In this document: in pieces, positions 15,826 to 24,760 of the stretch
Layout: every line of letters starts with the position of its first letter
Numbering within the stretch: the first letter of the stretch is position 1
Source: DATJMJ01 sp035503915
GTDB lineage: Bacteria > Actinomycetota > Acidimicrobiia > Acidimicrobiales > Palsa-688
Assembly (NCBI GenBank): GCA_035503915.1
Contig: DATJSU010000055.1
Coordinates: 1-41,540, forward strand
Direction: 5' to 3'
Length of the DNA: 41,540 nucleotides
Made by a program: the position numbers and the translations under genes
Notes under the pieces: generated by a model
What the model saw: only the letters and a program-made list of their open reading frames with translations
Told to the model about the DNA's origin: nothing
Database searches by the model: none

Positions 15826-16854
15826 GTGCACACCCATCTCACCTCCGCCGCCATCTACCACATGAACTACCTGCAAGCGGTCGTCATAGGGCTCGTCCAG
15901 GGCCTCTTCGAGCTGTTCCCCCTCTCCAGCCTCGGCCACACCGTCCTTGTCCCTTCCTGGATCGGGGGGACTTGGGCGACCCTGGTGCGCCAGGAGTCCG
16001 AGCCCGAAAGCCCCTACCTGGCCTTTGTCGTCGGCCTCCACCTGGCTAATGCCGTCGCGCTGCTGGTCTTTTACCTGCGAGAGTGGGCCAGGGTCATCTC
16101 AGCGTTCTTCCATACCCTGTGGACGAGGCGCATCGAGAGCGACCGCGAGCGCCTGGCCTGGTTGATCGTGGTGGCTACCGTGCCTGTCGGCATCTTGGGC
16201 TTGGCCTTCGAGCACGAGTTCCGGGTCCTGTTCGCCAAGCCTGTCGCCGCGGCCGCGTTCCTCGTCTGCAACGGGGCCATCCTTTTGCTGGGTGAGTGGT
16301 GGCGCCGGCGGGGCGGCGTAGGCCCCCGACAAGGCACGGCAGTTAGCGTGACGGAGGGGCCGCGGCAGCGGACGGAGGGCGTGCCCTTCGCTTCCTCGGG
16401 TGCTCGGGGGGCCGTCGCCAGCTTCCGCGGCGAGCACATGGTGGCTATCGATGAGGCCGCCGAGCATCAGCTGGCCGGGATCGGCTTGGCCAGCGCGCTT
16501 TGGATCGGTGCCTCCCAAGCCCTCGCCTTGCTGGCTGGCATCAGCCGGGAGGGTGTGGCCATGGTGGGCGGCCTTTCCCGAGGCCTTTCCAACGAGAACG
16601 CCATGCGCTTCGCCTTCTTGCTGTCGACGCCTGTCATCTTCGCTGCCGGCGCCCTGAAAGTCCCCGACCTGACCGGTGCCCTGGGCGACGGCGTCCGGGG
16701 CCAGGTCGTCGCTGGGAGCGTCGCGGCGGTGGCCATGTCGATCGTTGCACTGGCGTTCATGACGCGGTGGATGAAGACGAGGACGCTGAAGCCGTTCGCT
16801 GTGTACTCGCTGCTGTTCGGCCTCGCCTCCCTGGTCCGCTTCGGGATCTTCTAG
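15826..16854 (+). CDS. uppP: Undecaprenyl-diphosphatase (UppP/BacA family)
   Basis: A polytopic membrane enzyme that dephosphorylates undecaprenyl diphosphate to recycle the lipid carrier of peptidoglycan synthesis. Seen: VQGLFELFPLSSLGHTVLVP (first conserved motif, normally EFLPISSSGH) and GASQALALLAGISREGVAMV (second motif, normally PGISRSG). GTG 15826 is supported by GGAGGA ~10 nt upstream; ATG 15862 is an alternative. Between the two motifs there is a hydrophilic insertion (GPRQGTAVSVTEGPRQRTEG region, about residues 165-205) not seen in Escherichia coli UppP. Substitutions in both motifs leave activity slightly uncertain. Confidence 0.85.
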   Translation: MHTHLTSAAIYHMNYLQAVVIGLVQGLFELFPLSSLGHTVLVPSWIGGTWATLVRQESEPESPYLAFVVGLHLANAVALLVFYLREWARVISAFFHTLWTRRIESDRERLAWLIVVATVPVGILGLAFEHEFRVLFAKPVAAAAFLVCNGAILLLGEWWRRRGGVGPRQGTAVSVTEGPRQRTEGVPFASSGARGAVASFRGEHMVAIDEAAEHQLAGIGLASALWIGASQALALLAGISREGVAMVGGLSRGLSNENAMRFAFLLSTPVIFAAGALKVPDLTGALGDGVRGQVVAGSVAAVAMSIVALAFMTRWMKTRTLKPFAVYSLLFGLASLVRFGIF

Positions 16855-16906
16855 CGAGCGAGACCACAGACAAGCGCCTAAGGGGCGGCCCTTGGGTACC
16901 GCGGCT

Positions 16907-16924
16907 GGAGCCCGATGAGGCTCC
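16907..16924. terminator. Short hairpin downstream of uppP
   Basis: GGAGCC / GGCTCC with a 6-nt loop, about 50 nt past the uppP stop; a second small stem (AAGGG/CCCTT) precedes it. No U-tract, so assignment is tentative. Confidence 0.3.
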
Positions 16925-17098
16925 CGCCTGCGGGCCCCAGTCGGAGCGGGTAGGGGATTCCGGCCCTATTCGGGCGGCTCACGCCGGGGCTACGGTTTGG
17001 CGGATGCTGAGTGTTCGAGCGCCCAAAGGAGATGGGTTCAGCGTTCGCAACTATGCCCAAACGGCCACGCCCGACCTTGTCGGCCGCGGGAGACCGAG

Positions 17099-18943
17099 TT
17101 GAGCTCACACGTCGTGGTTTCATCGGTAGACCTCAACGGCCCCGGGCACTACCTGCACTGGTCGATATTTACCGTCTCGATGGCGAACCTGGTCCTCATC
17201 GCCGTGATGGTTGTGATCTTCGGCGCCGCGCTCCTAGTGCGCTTCCCGGACCACTCGAGGGGCAAGGTTTCGAACCGTGGCCCGGAGGGCCCCGAGGACG
17301 ACGCGCAATGGGGATCCCACACCACGGCCCACACCGGCGGCCCAGCCCACTTCGACGGGGGCGACGCGGGTGAAGACGACGCGGACCGCACCTGGGCCGG
17401 TGGCCTCAGGCGTTTTTGGCTCAGGTGGCTCCCACCGGGCAAGCTCCTCCCTGACCGCCAGCCCGCTTACGTGGCTTCGTGGATTTATGTCTTCGGAGTG
17501 GCAACGCTCGCCGCGTTCGGTCTCGCCGTCGTGTCGGGGATGGCGATCGCGCTCGGGGGGACCGACTGGTGGCATACCAACGCCGTCGGCCATTTCTTCA
17601 ACAGCATGCACCTGTGGTCGGTGGAAATGTTCATGGCGTTCATGGTCATCCACCTTTGGGGGAAGTTCTGGATGGCGGCGTGGCGAGGACGGCGGGGCCT
17701 CACATGGGTGACGGGCATGCTCGCGTTCCTGGCCTCGGTCGTCGAGTGCTTCACCGGCTACCTGTCCCAGCAGAACTTCGACTCCCAATGGATTGCCACC
17801 AACGGCAAGGACGCCATCAATTCGACTGGCCTCGGCGGCTTCTTCGACCTCATGAACTTCGGCCAGATGTTGCTCTGGCACGTCGTCCTGATCCCCATAG
17901 TGCTCGTTGCCGTTGTTGGGGCTCATGTCCTCATGGTGCGCGTCCGTGGCGTGGCCCATCCTCTCCCCGCCCGCAGAGCGCGCGGGCGGGCTGCCAGGGC
18001 GGAACTGCGGGCCGCCGACGGCGCCGAATGGAGCGGCCCGACCCGGGTTTACGACATCGTCAAGGAAGCGGCGGCCGCAACCGTGGTGGCAACCGTGCTC
18101 GTGCTCCTTCTCGCTGGTGTGCTTTCGTCCCCCGACGAGCCGTCGCTCACGATCGCAACATGGGCGAAGCTGGCGCCGGCAGACTTTATGGCCGCAGCTA
18201 CGAGCGAGCTGGCAGGCACCAGCGAGACCGCCACTTACGGGCCTCCCTACAACAACGGGACCGCGAACCTCCAAACGCTTGGGATCTCCTGGCAAAAACT
18301 TGCCGGTGTGAGGACTCCCATCGAGGCAGCTCAGACCTTCGTCCTCGGCCCACTGTCCAAGATCGCGCCGACGGACGCCACCCTTGCGAGCGCTCTCGTC
18401 CGCTACCGCGCAGCGCCCAGCGCAGTACGCAGTGCTTGGGACAGTGCCTACGCCAACGTCCTTGACCATGTGAGCTTCCGCAGCGGCAACCCCGTGACAC
18501 CTCTCGCCAAGGACGGCCCCGTGCCGGCGATGATCACGACCGAGCTCACTCTCGCCCGCAGCGGCGCCCTCGACGCCGACCTCCTCGCCAACCAGGAATT
18601 TTATGGGACGAACTTCACCAAGCCCTTGTTGTTCCTGGAAGACGGGCAGTACTTCGCGCAACAGGCGAGCGCCCAGCACCTGACCGGCAGCCAGTGGGGC
18701 GTGATGAACGAGACAGGCAGTTACCCCGGCCAGCCCTGGCTATGGCTGTACACTATGTGGTACCAGCTGCCCGGCTTTGACCACTCCGCCAACGTGGACA
18801 TGATCGCCATTTACCTGACGGGGGCAGCAACCTTGCTCCTCCTGGCGCTCCCGTTCATCCCCGGCCTGCGGGACATACCCGAGGTCGTCCCTCTCCACCG
18901 CCTCGTCTGGCGCAACTGGGAAAACCGCACGAGAGAGGGATAG
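17099..18943 (+). CDS. Cytochrome b (b6-type N-terminal domain) with large extracytoplasmic insert
   Basis: 614 residues from TTG 17099 (GGGAG SD ~7 nt upstream). After one N-terminal helix and an acidic His/Asp-rich linker comes a cytochrome b core. Its heme ligands are two His pairs: H171/H185 in MHLWSVEMFMAFMVIHLW and H261/H276 in WHVVLIPIVLVAVVGAH. The 14/15 spacing is that of cytochrome b6, not mitochondrial cytochrome b (14/14). Residues ~345-560 form a soluble, probably outside domain of unknown fold (it includes GPPYNN), then a last helix. No Rieske protein, cytochrome c or oxidase gene adjoins, so its partner is unknown. It is predicted to pass electrons across or along the membrane. 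Confidence 0.82.
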   Translation: MSSHVVVSSVDLNGPGHYLHWSIFTVSMANLVLIAVMVVIFGAALLVRFPDHSRGKVSNRGPEGPEDDAQWGSHTTAHTGGPAHFDGGDAGEDDADRTWAGGLRRFWLRWLPPGKLLPDRQPAYVASWIYVFGVATLAAFGLAVVSGMAIALGGTDWWHTNAVGHFFNSMHLWSVEMFMAFMVIHLWGKFWMAAWRGRRGLTWVTGMLAFLASVVECFTGYLSQQNFDSQWIATNGKDAINSTGLGGFFDLMNFGQMLLWHVVLIPIVLVAVVGAHVLMVRVRGVAHPLPARRARGRAARAELRAADGAEWSGPTRVYDIVKEAAAATVVATVLVLLLAGVLSSPDEPSLTIATWAKLAPADFMAAATSELAGTSETATYGPPYNNGTANLQTLGISWQKLAGVRTPIEAAQTFVLGPLSKIAPTDATLASALVRYRAAPSAVRSAWDSAYANVLDHVSFRSGNPVTPLAKDGPVPAMITTELTLARSGALDADLLANQEFYGTNFTKPLLFLEDGQYFAQQASAQHLTGSQWGVMNETGSYPGQPWLWLYTMWYQLPGFDHSANVDMIAIYLTGAATLLLLALPFIPGLRDIPEVVPLHRLVWRNWENRTREG

Positions 18944-19214
18944 GCGAGCCCGGGGGGCGACCTCGGGCCAGGCGACGAGGTAGCCCCTCGCTCGAGAGGT
19001 GGCGGCGATGCGCTCGGTACCGCGGGCCCAAACGAGACGAGGGCCATCATTATGGCAAGCACAGCGTTCACGTCGTCGTAAGGCGAGAAGGAGACAATGC
19101 TCGCCATGGCTAGCACGGGCCGCCAGGCCCGAGAGGAGCAGTCCGCTATCAGGTCCCGCCCGGGCGGCCGGACTGGTCCTCGCCACCAGCGGCCTGGTCT
19201 GGGAGATTGAAGGC

Positions 19215-19889
19215 ATGCGCCTACTGCTGGCCGAGGACGACGACAACCTCAGGGGCGTCCTCGAGCGTGGGCTCAAAGAAGCGGGCTACGTAGTGGATGC
19301 CGTCACCAACGGCAACGAGGCGCTCGACTACCTGCGCATGTACGAGTACGCCATCGGCGTGCTGGACTGGCGTCTGCCGGGGGCCTCGGGTCTCGAGGTC
19401 ATCGTCGCTGCCAGGAGGCTCGGGGCCCAGATCCCGTTCCTGATGCTGACGGCGAGGGACGCCGCTCCCGACCGCGTCCAGGCTCTCGACGAGGGCGCAG
19501 ACGACTACCTCGTCAAGCCATTCGACTACGGTGAGCTCCTGGCCCGGCTGAGGGCATTGTTGCGGCGACCGAGCGGTGAGCGCGCCCCGCTCTTGCGTTG
19601 TGGGTCGCTCACCATCGACCCAGCCACTCACGAGACGCTAGTGGCGGGCGAGCCGGCGGACCTCACGCCACGCGAGTTCTCCATCATCGAGCTCCTCGCC
19701 CGAAAGAGCCCGGCAGTTGTGCTGCGCCGCTCGATCGCACTGCACGCGTGGCCCGAGGAGGCCGACGCCGTCGGGTCCAACACCATCGACGTGCACATCG
19801 CTCGCTTACGGGCGAAGATCGCCCGCTCCGACGCCAGGATCGAGACTCTCCGGGCGACCGGTTACCGGCTAGTCCCCTCGTCCAAGTGA
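19215..19889 (+). CDS. OmpR/PhoB-family response regulator
   Basis: 224 residues: receiver with LLAEDDDN pocket, phosphoacceptor Asp51 in VLDWRLPGASG, and Lys in YLVKPFDYGELLARL. A winged-helix DNA-binding domain follows (LTPREFSIIELLARK, then NTIDVHIARLRAKI and LRATGYRL). ATG start with gggag upstream. The next gene, its histidine kinase, starts 7 nt after the stop. Likely targets are the adjacent flavin/ferric-reductase genes, given proximity and the hairpin at 21335. Confidence 0.92.
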   Translation: MRLLLAEDDDNLRGVLERGLKEAGYVVDAVTNGNEALDYLRMYEYAIGVLDWRLPGASGLEVIVAARRLGAQIPFLMLTARDAAPDRVQALDEGADDYLVKPFDYGELLARLRALLRRPSGERAPLLRCGSLTIDPATHETLVAGEPADLTPREFSIIELLARKSPAVVLRRSIALHAWPEEADAVGSNTIDVHIARLRAKIARSDARIETLRATGYRLVPSSK

Positions 19890-19896
19890 CGCCTGG

Positions 19897-21171
19897 GTGA
19901 AGACCTCTGGGCGCCAGGCCGACACCTCTGTCCACCTGGTCCGCTCCCACGTCCACCGCGTGGCGCTGACGGCAACGGCGCTCGCCCTTGTCCTGTACCT
20001 GCTGGCCTGTTTTGTTGTCGACTTCGTAGCGGTCGACCACCTGGACGGGGCCATCGACGCCCGGCTGGCCACCCGCCTGTCGCAGGTGGTTGCCACGCTG
20101 CCCCCAGGTGGGCCGTCGGGCACGATCGGCTCATACGGCCCGCAGGTCTCGGGCGACTTCGACGACGCCCCTATCGTGCTGTGGTGGGTGCCGGCCAAAG
20201 CCACCAGGGCGGTGAACCTCGAGACGGGCGCTCCCGCCCTCCCCCTGGACGCACTGCACGTGGGTGGGCCGACCGGCGTCACCATCGCTGGCCGGGACTT
20301 GCGCCTGGCCGCCACCGTCCTACCTGACGGCCGCCTGATCGCCGGCACGACTGCCCAAGGGGTCCACACCGCTCTGTCCACCCTGCTCGTCATCGAGGCC
20401 ATACTGGGCCCTCTGGCCCTTGTCATCCTGTACGGGGCCGCCTGGGTCATCGCTCGGAGCGCGGCGGCCCCGGTCGAGCGTGCCCGGCGCCGACAGCTTG
20501 AGTTCACAGCAGACGCATCGCACGAGCTGAGGACACCTCTCAGTGTCATCGAAGCCGAGGTGGGCCTTGCGCTCCACATGGAACGGCCGGCGGCAGGCTA
20601 TCGCGACGCCCTCGAGCGTGTCTCTGGGGAAACCGGGAGGTTGCGTTCCATAGTCGAGGACCTGCTTTGGTTGGCACGCCTCGATTCGTTGCCGGCGCCC
20701 CCGCCCACCGAAGCGGTCGACGTCGCAGGCCTCGCCGAAGTATGTGCGAGCCGTTTCAGCCCCATCGCCGCTCGGAAGGGGGTCACCATCTCGGTCAGCA
20801 AGGTCGGCTCCTGTCCCCCCATCGTCTTCGCCCCCGCCGAATGGCTCGACCGGCTCGTCTCGGTCCTAGTCGACAACGCCTGCCGGTACGCCAAGGACGG
20901 AGGCTGTGTCGAGGTCACCGTGTCCGCTGCCAACGGCGGCGTAGGCCTTGTCGTCGACGACAACGGCCCGGGCGTCCCCGACGGGGACCGCGAGCGCATC
21001 TTCCAGCGCTTCCACCGCGCAAGCGCAGTGCCCGGCGGCGCTGGGCTCGGCCTTGCGATCGCCGAGGCCGTACTGCGTGACACGGGAGCTACCTACATGG
21101 TGGAGAGAGCCCCCATCGGAGGGGCCCGCTTTGCCGTGTCCTGGCCCCGCCACCGTCCCCGCGAGGCTTAG
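19897..21171 (+). CDS. Membrane sensor histidine kinase
   Basis: 424 residues, GTG start. N-terminal helix (LTATALALVLYLLACFVVDF), an extracytoplasmic sensor of ~115 residues, and a second helix around residues 163-186, followed by a short linker where HAMP would be. Then HisKA with phosphorylated His209 in DASHELRTPL, N box DNACRYAKDGG, G1 VVDDNGPGVPDG, F box IFQRFHR and G2 GGAGLGLAIAEAV. The sensor domain shows no recognisable ligand motif. Forms a two-component pair with the upstream regulator. Confidence 0.92.
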   Translation: MKTSGRQADTSVHLVRSHVHRVALTATALALVLYLLACFVVDFVAVDHLDGAIDARLATRLSQVVATLPPGGPSGTIGSYGPQVSGDFDDAPIVLWWVPAKATRAVNLETGAPALPLDALHVGGPTGVTIAGRDLRLAATVLPDGRLIAGTTAQGVHTALSTLLVIEAILGPLALVILYGAAWVIARSAAAPVERARRRQLEFTADASHELRTPLSVIEAEVGLALHMERPAAGYRDALERVSGETGRLRSIVEDLLWLARLDSLPAPPPTEAVDVAGLAEVCASRFSPIAARKGVTISVSKVGSCPPIVFAPAEWLDRLVSVLVDNACRYAKDGGCVEVTVSAANGGVGLVVDDNGPGVPDGDRERIFQRFHRASAVPGGAGLGLAIAEAVLRDTGATYMVERAPIGGARFAVSWPRHRPREA

Positions 21172-21334
21172 GCCAACGACCATGAAGTCGGCCGGCACGT
21201 CTGACGAACGGCCTCGAGTTCTGCGGTCGAGCGGCGCGCCAACCGTTCTCCTCGGGGAAGGTGACTGTAGCGAAGGTAAGAGGAGGAGAGGAGAAAGGTA
21301 AATGCCTGCCGGCGTGGGACCGGGGTTCACGGGG

Positions 21335-21356
21335 CCGTAAGGTCCGCCCCTTACGG
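21335..21356. promoter_or_regulatory. Perfect 8-bp inverted repeat in the leader of the flavin module
   Basis: CCGTAAGG - TCCGCC - CCTTACGG, 37 nt before the GTG of the ferric-reductase gene and ~160 nt after the kinase stop. No T-run follows. It could be an operator for the adjacent OmpR-type regulator or an mRNA hairpin. Preceding bases (21255-21300) are purine-rich with repeated gaaggt/aaaggt. Confidence 0.45.
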
Positions 21357-21392
21357 TCTGGTACCAGTGACCGACCGACCGCAGAGGGCGAC

Positions 21393-22835
21393 GTGACAAT
21401 TGTTGAGACCCGCCAGCTCCCAGTGGAGGACCTGACCTTGCCCGGGCGGCTCCCCCCTCTGCCTTCGCACGCCGCCCGGCGGGCGCCCGCGCAGCCCCGG
21501 AGCCGGCACCGCCCCGGCAGCCCGCCGCTCCGCTGGGCCCCCGACGTCTTCCTGGTCATCGTGGGCCTTGGGCTCGGCGCCGTACTGGGCGCCGTGGTGA
21601 CAGCCGAGAGCCGTGGCGCGCTCACCGCGCCCGGCGGTCTCCTGATTGCCGGGGGCCGGTTGGCCGGGCTCACGGGCGCCTACCTGATGCTTGTGATGGT
21701 GCTACTGATCGCCCGCGTGCCGTGGCTCGAACGAGCGGTCGGCCAGGACCATCTCGTGCGTTGGCACCGCCGCACGGCGCCGTGGGCGCTCTTGCTCATC
21801 TGCGCCCACGTGGTGCTCATCACCCTCGGTTACGCGCAGTCGTCCCGGACCGGGGCGCTGCGCCAGGCCTGGGTCTTCCTGTCGTCGTACCCCGACATGG
21901 TGGCGGCCGCGGCCGGCTTCGGCCTTCTCGTGATGGTGGCGGTCACCTCGGTCCGCATCGCCCGGCGGCGGCTCAAGTACGAGACATGGTGGGTCGTGCA
22001 CCTCTACACCTACATCGCGCTGTCGCTCGCCGTCGCCCACCAGGTCGCCACCGGGGCCTCGTTCGTCGGCCACCCCCTGGCCCGGGCCATATGGGGGCTG
22101 GCCTGGGCGTCGACAGCCGGGCTCGTCATCGTCTACCGCGTTGGCCTGCCCGTGGCGCGCAACCTCCGGTACCAGCTACGCATCGAACGGGTGCGGGAGG
22201 AGGTGCCCGGCGTCTATTCGATCGTCCTTAGGGGCCGGCGCCTCGACCGCCTGGCGGTGTCGGGCGGCCAGTTCTTCCAGTGGCGCTTTCTCGCCCCTGG
22301 GCTGTGGTGGCAGGCGCACCCCTACTCCCTCTCCGCTGTCCCCCGCCCACCGATGATGCGGGTGACCGTGAAGGCCCTTGGCGACCACAGCCGGGCCATC
22401 GCGGGGCTCAGGCCGGGCACCAGGGTGCTGGTCGAGGGCCCCTACGGGGCCTTTACTCACTATGCCCGCTCGGCAGGCCGGGTGGCGCTCATCGCCGCCG
22501 GGGTCGGGGTCACCCCGGTGCGGGCGATGCTCGAGGACCTGCCTGCGGGGGTTGACGTTACCGTGGTGCTACGTGCGTCGAGGTGCGAGGACCTCGTGCA
22601 CCGCAACGAGGTCGCCGCGCTCGTGGAGGGCCGGGGAGGGAGGGCATATGCCGTCGTCGGGCCCCGCCACAAGGTCCGCTTCGACGAGCGTGCCCTCACG
22701 CGCCTCGTGCCCGACCTCGCCCTCCGCGATGTCTATGTCTGTGGCCCGGCAGATTTTGGCGACTGTGTCGCCTCGGCGGCGCGGCGGCTCGGGGTACCGA
22801 AGGAGCGTATCCACCGCGAGGCGTTCGCTTTCTGA
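21393..22835 (+). CDS. Ferric-reductase-like transmembrane flavoprotein (FAD/NAD(P)H)
   Basis: 480 residues from GTG 21393 (AGAGGG SD). Residues ~50-250 hold six hydrophobic helices with paired histidines of the ferric reductase/NOX heme domain (WHRRTAPWALLLICAHVVL, HLYTYIALSLAVAHQV). Residues ~260-360 form the FAD-binding barrel with HPYSLSAVP (RxYS-like flavin contact). Residues ~360-480 form the NAD(P)H domain (LIAAGVGVTPVRAML, YVCGPADFGDCV). It passes electrons from cytoplasmic NAD(P)H through FAD and heme to the outer face. Downstream FMN-binding protein and ApbE point to flavin-based extracytosolic electron transfer. Confidence 0.9.
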   Translation: MTIVETRQLPVEDLTLPGRLPPLPSHAARRAPAQPRSRHRPGSPPLRWAPDVFLVIVGLGLGAVLGAVVTAESRGALTAPGGLLIAGGRLAGLTGAYLMLVMVLLIARVPWLERAVGQDHLVRWHRRTAPWALLLICAHVVLITLGYAQSSRTGALRQAWVFLSSYPDMVAAAAGFGLLVMVAVTSVRIARRRLKYETWWVVHLYTYIALSLAVAHQVATGASFVGHPLARAIWGLAWASTAGLVIVYRVGLPVARNLRYQLRIERVREEVPGVYSIVLRGRRLDRLAVSGGQFFQWRFLAPGLWWQAHPYSLSAVPRPPMMRVTVKALGDHSRAIAGLRPGTRVLVEGPYGAFTHYARSAGRVALIAAGVGVTPVRAMLEDLPAGVDVTVVLRASRCEDLVHRNEVAALVEGRGGRAYAVVGPRHKVRFDERALTRLVPDLALRDVYVCGPADFGDCVASAARRLGVPKERIHREAFAF

Positions 22836-22871
22836 GGTTATGAAGATGTCGGCTGCAAGGGAAGAGAAAGG

Positions 22872-23339
22872 ATGAAACGTGCAGTGGTAGTGGCCGCGGC
22901 CACAGTTGCCGGGCTAGCGGGGGTGCTGAGCTTCCATACCAAACCGGCGACCCTCAGGCTCGGGAAACCGCTGGCTCCCCAGCCGAGGGCGCGCCCCGCG
23001 ACGACGGCACGGACCCGGCCCGCAAGCTCGCCCACCTCTGCCGCACCGGCGCCGGTGCCCAGGACCGCCACGGGGGCAGCGGTCAACTACAACTACGGCG
23101 TCCTCTCGGTGGCGGCGACCGTGTCGGGGACCAAGCTCACCAACGTGAGCATCGCCTCGATCGACGACGGCGGGAACTTCCGCTCGCAGTCGATCGACCA
23201 GCAGGCTCTCCCGGTCCTCGAACAAGAGGCACTTGCGGCCCAGAGCGCCAACATCCAAGGCGTCTCGGGGGCCAGTTACACCAGCGCCGGGTTCGAGCAG
23301 TCGCTGCAGTCGGCGCTCAGCCAACTGGGTTTCAAATGA
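22872..23339 (+). CDS. Exported FMN-binding domain protein
   Basis: 155 residues: N-terminal hydrophobic export or anchor helix (VVVAAATVAGLAGVLSF), a Pro/Ala/Thr-rich linker (residues ~35-70), and an FMN-binding domain ending in GVSGASYTSAGFEQSL. In NqrC/RnfG-like domains the (S/T)GA(S/T)xxS/T motif is where ApbE links FMN covalently to Thr/Ser. Its stop overlaps the ApbE start by 4 nt (ATGA), so the modifier and its likely substrate are co-translated. Predicted to receive electrons from the upstream reductase outside the membrane. Confidence 0.87.
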   Translation: MKRAVVVAAATVAGLAGVLSFHTKPATLRLGKPLAPQPRARPATTARTRPASSPTSAAPAPVPRTATGAAVNYNYGVLSVAATVSGTKLTNVSIASIDDGGNFRSQSIDQQALPVLEQEALAAQSANIQGVSGASYTSAGFEQSLQSALSQLGFK

Positions 23340-24157
23340 TACGCGCTCCATATGCTGTGGTCGGAGAGCCTGAAGCCCTCTGGCGCTGCCACCACCGTGA
23401 AGGCGTGATGGGCAGCGTGGTGACTTTCGATCTTTACTGCCAGGAAGACGTCGAACGGCGCGAGCTTTATGTACGGGTTGCCCGTGCTCGAGCGCTGCTC
23501 CAGCGCGCCGACGCCGTTTTCAGCACCTGGAAAGCCCATAGCCCGATGAGCCAACTGCGCAGAGGTGAGATCACAGTCGCGCAGGCGCCCCCCGAGGTGG
23601 CAGCGGTGCTGGGAGCCTGCGCGGAGGCGCGCTCTCTTTCCGGGGGGTGGTTCGACCCCTGGGCCATGCCCGGAGGCGTCGACCCTACGGGCTATGTCAA
23701 GGGTTGGGCGGCACAACGCGCCCTCGAGGTGCTAGTCATGCCCGGCGTCGCCGGCGCCCTCGTGAACGGAGCCGGCGACATCGCCTCCTTCGGCAGCCTT
23801 GGCGCCAACAGGCCTCTCAGGGTCGGGATCGTAGACCCGGCCCGCCGACGGCGCTTGGCTTGCGTGGTAGCGCTGTCAGGGGCCGTCGCCACGTCGGGGA
23901 CCTACGAGCGGGGCGGGCACCTCATCGACCCGCGCACGGGGCGGCCGGTTTCCCGTGTTGCTTCGGCGACCGTGACCGGACCGGACCTTGGCCTCGCCGA
24001 CGCCTTGGCTACGGCGCTGGCTATAGCCGGGCACGAAGGCCTCGAAGTCATCGAGGCGGTCGCGGGCTACGAGGGCTTCGTCATCGGCCGCGACGCTTCG
24101 TGGCGCTCTACAAGAGATTTCCCCTTCGCACTGACCGAGGCACAAGCGGCGCGCTGA
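23336..24157 (+). CDS. apbE: FAD:protein FMN transferase (ApbE family)
   Basis: 273 residues. Mg-dependent enzyme that splits FAD and attaches FMN to a Thr/Ser of a target protein. Seen: MGSVVTFDL near the start, DAVFSTWKAHSPMSQLRRG (the 'fs.y...SelsrlN' region), GWFDPWAMPGGVDPTGYVKGWA, ALVNGAGDIASFG (family NAGGD reads NGAGD) and a C-terminal GTYERGGHLIDPRTGRP with the flavin/Mg His. No signal peptide is apparent, so the start or export route is unclear. Third gene of the module. Confidence 0.9.
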   Translation: MIRAPYAVVGEPEALWRCHHREGVMGSVVTFDLYCQEDVERRELYVRVARARALLQRADAVFSTWKAHSPMSQLRRGEITVAQAPPEVAAVLGACAEARSLSGGWFDPWAMPGGVDPTGYVKGWAAQRALEVLVMPGVAGALVNGAGDIASFGSLGANRPLRVGIVDPARRRRLACVVALSGAVATSGTYERGGHLIDPRTGRPVSRVASATVTGPDLGLADALATALAIAGHEGLEVIEAVAGYEGFVIGRDASWRSTRDFPFALTEAQAAR

Positions 24158-24205
24158 CAAGGGCACCGGCTGTTATCGACCCACGCTCCGAGGAGGCAGT
24201 TGGGG

Positions 24206-24760
24206 TCACCGGGCCAGGCGTTCCGAGGAGCGATGGTGGTGCGCGGCAGTTGGCGCCGGCCCGAAAGGCGCTGCTCGCACGAGGAGGTTATAGGTCACCA
24301 ATGCGATAGCCAGGTGCATGGCCATAAGGACCGTGACAGCGTCGCCGGGCTGGCCCTGGTAGAGGATGTAGAGGTCCGGGAGCCAGAGGAACAGGGTCAC
24401 AAGAACTGCCAAACGGGAGAACAGCCACCGGGGCGCCGAGGTCACCCTCGTCACTACCGGCCATGCTGCACACGCGATGACCACGCCGATGACCGTCAGC
24501 TTGGCGTAGTCGGAAAACCGGAAGTGCACGTACCCTTTGGTGCCGGGGAAGACGGCCTCGCCGATGACCACCAAGATGGCGTCGGCAACAAGAGACGCGA
24601 CGACCGAGGCGACCGTCGCTAGGACCACGCGCCCGAGGAGGGGTTGGCGGTGCCCGGGCGCGAAGTCCAGCTGCGCCAGCGATGCAGCCCGCTTGAGCAG
24701 GTTCCTGCTCCCTGGCTGCTCGTCGGCCTGCTGGCCTCGGGGCTTGGTGGTGAGGGTCAT
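24206..24760 (-). CDS. DUF6069-type small membrane protein
   Basis: 184 residues with four hydrophobic segments (LATVASVVASLVADAILVVI; LTVIGVVIACAAWPVV; LAVLVTLFLWLPDLYIL; VLMAMHLAIALVTYNLLV). The pattern 'WPvvtRvtsaPRwLF' and 'LwlPDlyiL..GQp..aV..Lm.MHlaiAlvty' is that of the actinobacterial DUF6069 family. No enzymatic residues known. Convergent with apbE; not obviously part of its module. Confidence 0.75.
   Translation of the reverse strand: MTLTTKPRGQQADEQPGSRNLLKRAASLAQLDFAPGHRQPLLGRVVLATVASVVASLVADAILVVIGEAVFPGTKGYVHFRFSDYAKLTVIGVVIACAAWPVVTRVTSAPRWLFSRLAVLVTLFLWLPDLYILYQGQPGDAVTVLMAMHLAIALVTYNLLVRAAPFGPAPTAAHHHRSSERLAR

Noticed and set aside
17234..18679. 481-codon minus-strand frame opposite cytochrome b
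   Set aside because: No family motif, and the plus-strand frame has clear heme ligands and transmembrane helices.
18944..19214. Additional small gene between cytochrome b and the response regulator
   Set aside because: Open frames on both strands lack coding composition; the regulator's own ATG at 19215 starts directly with its receiver domain.
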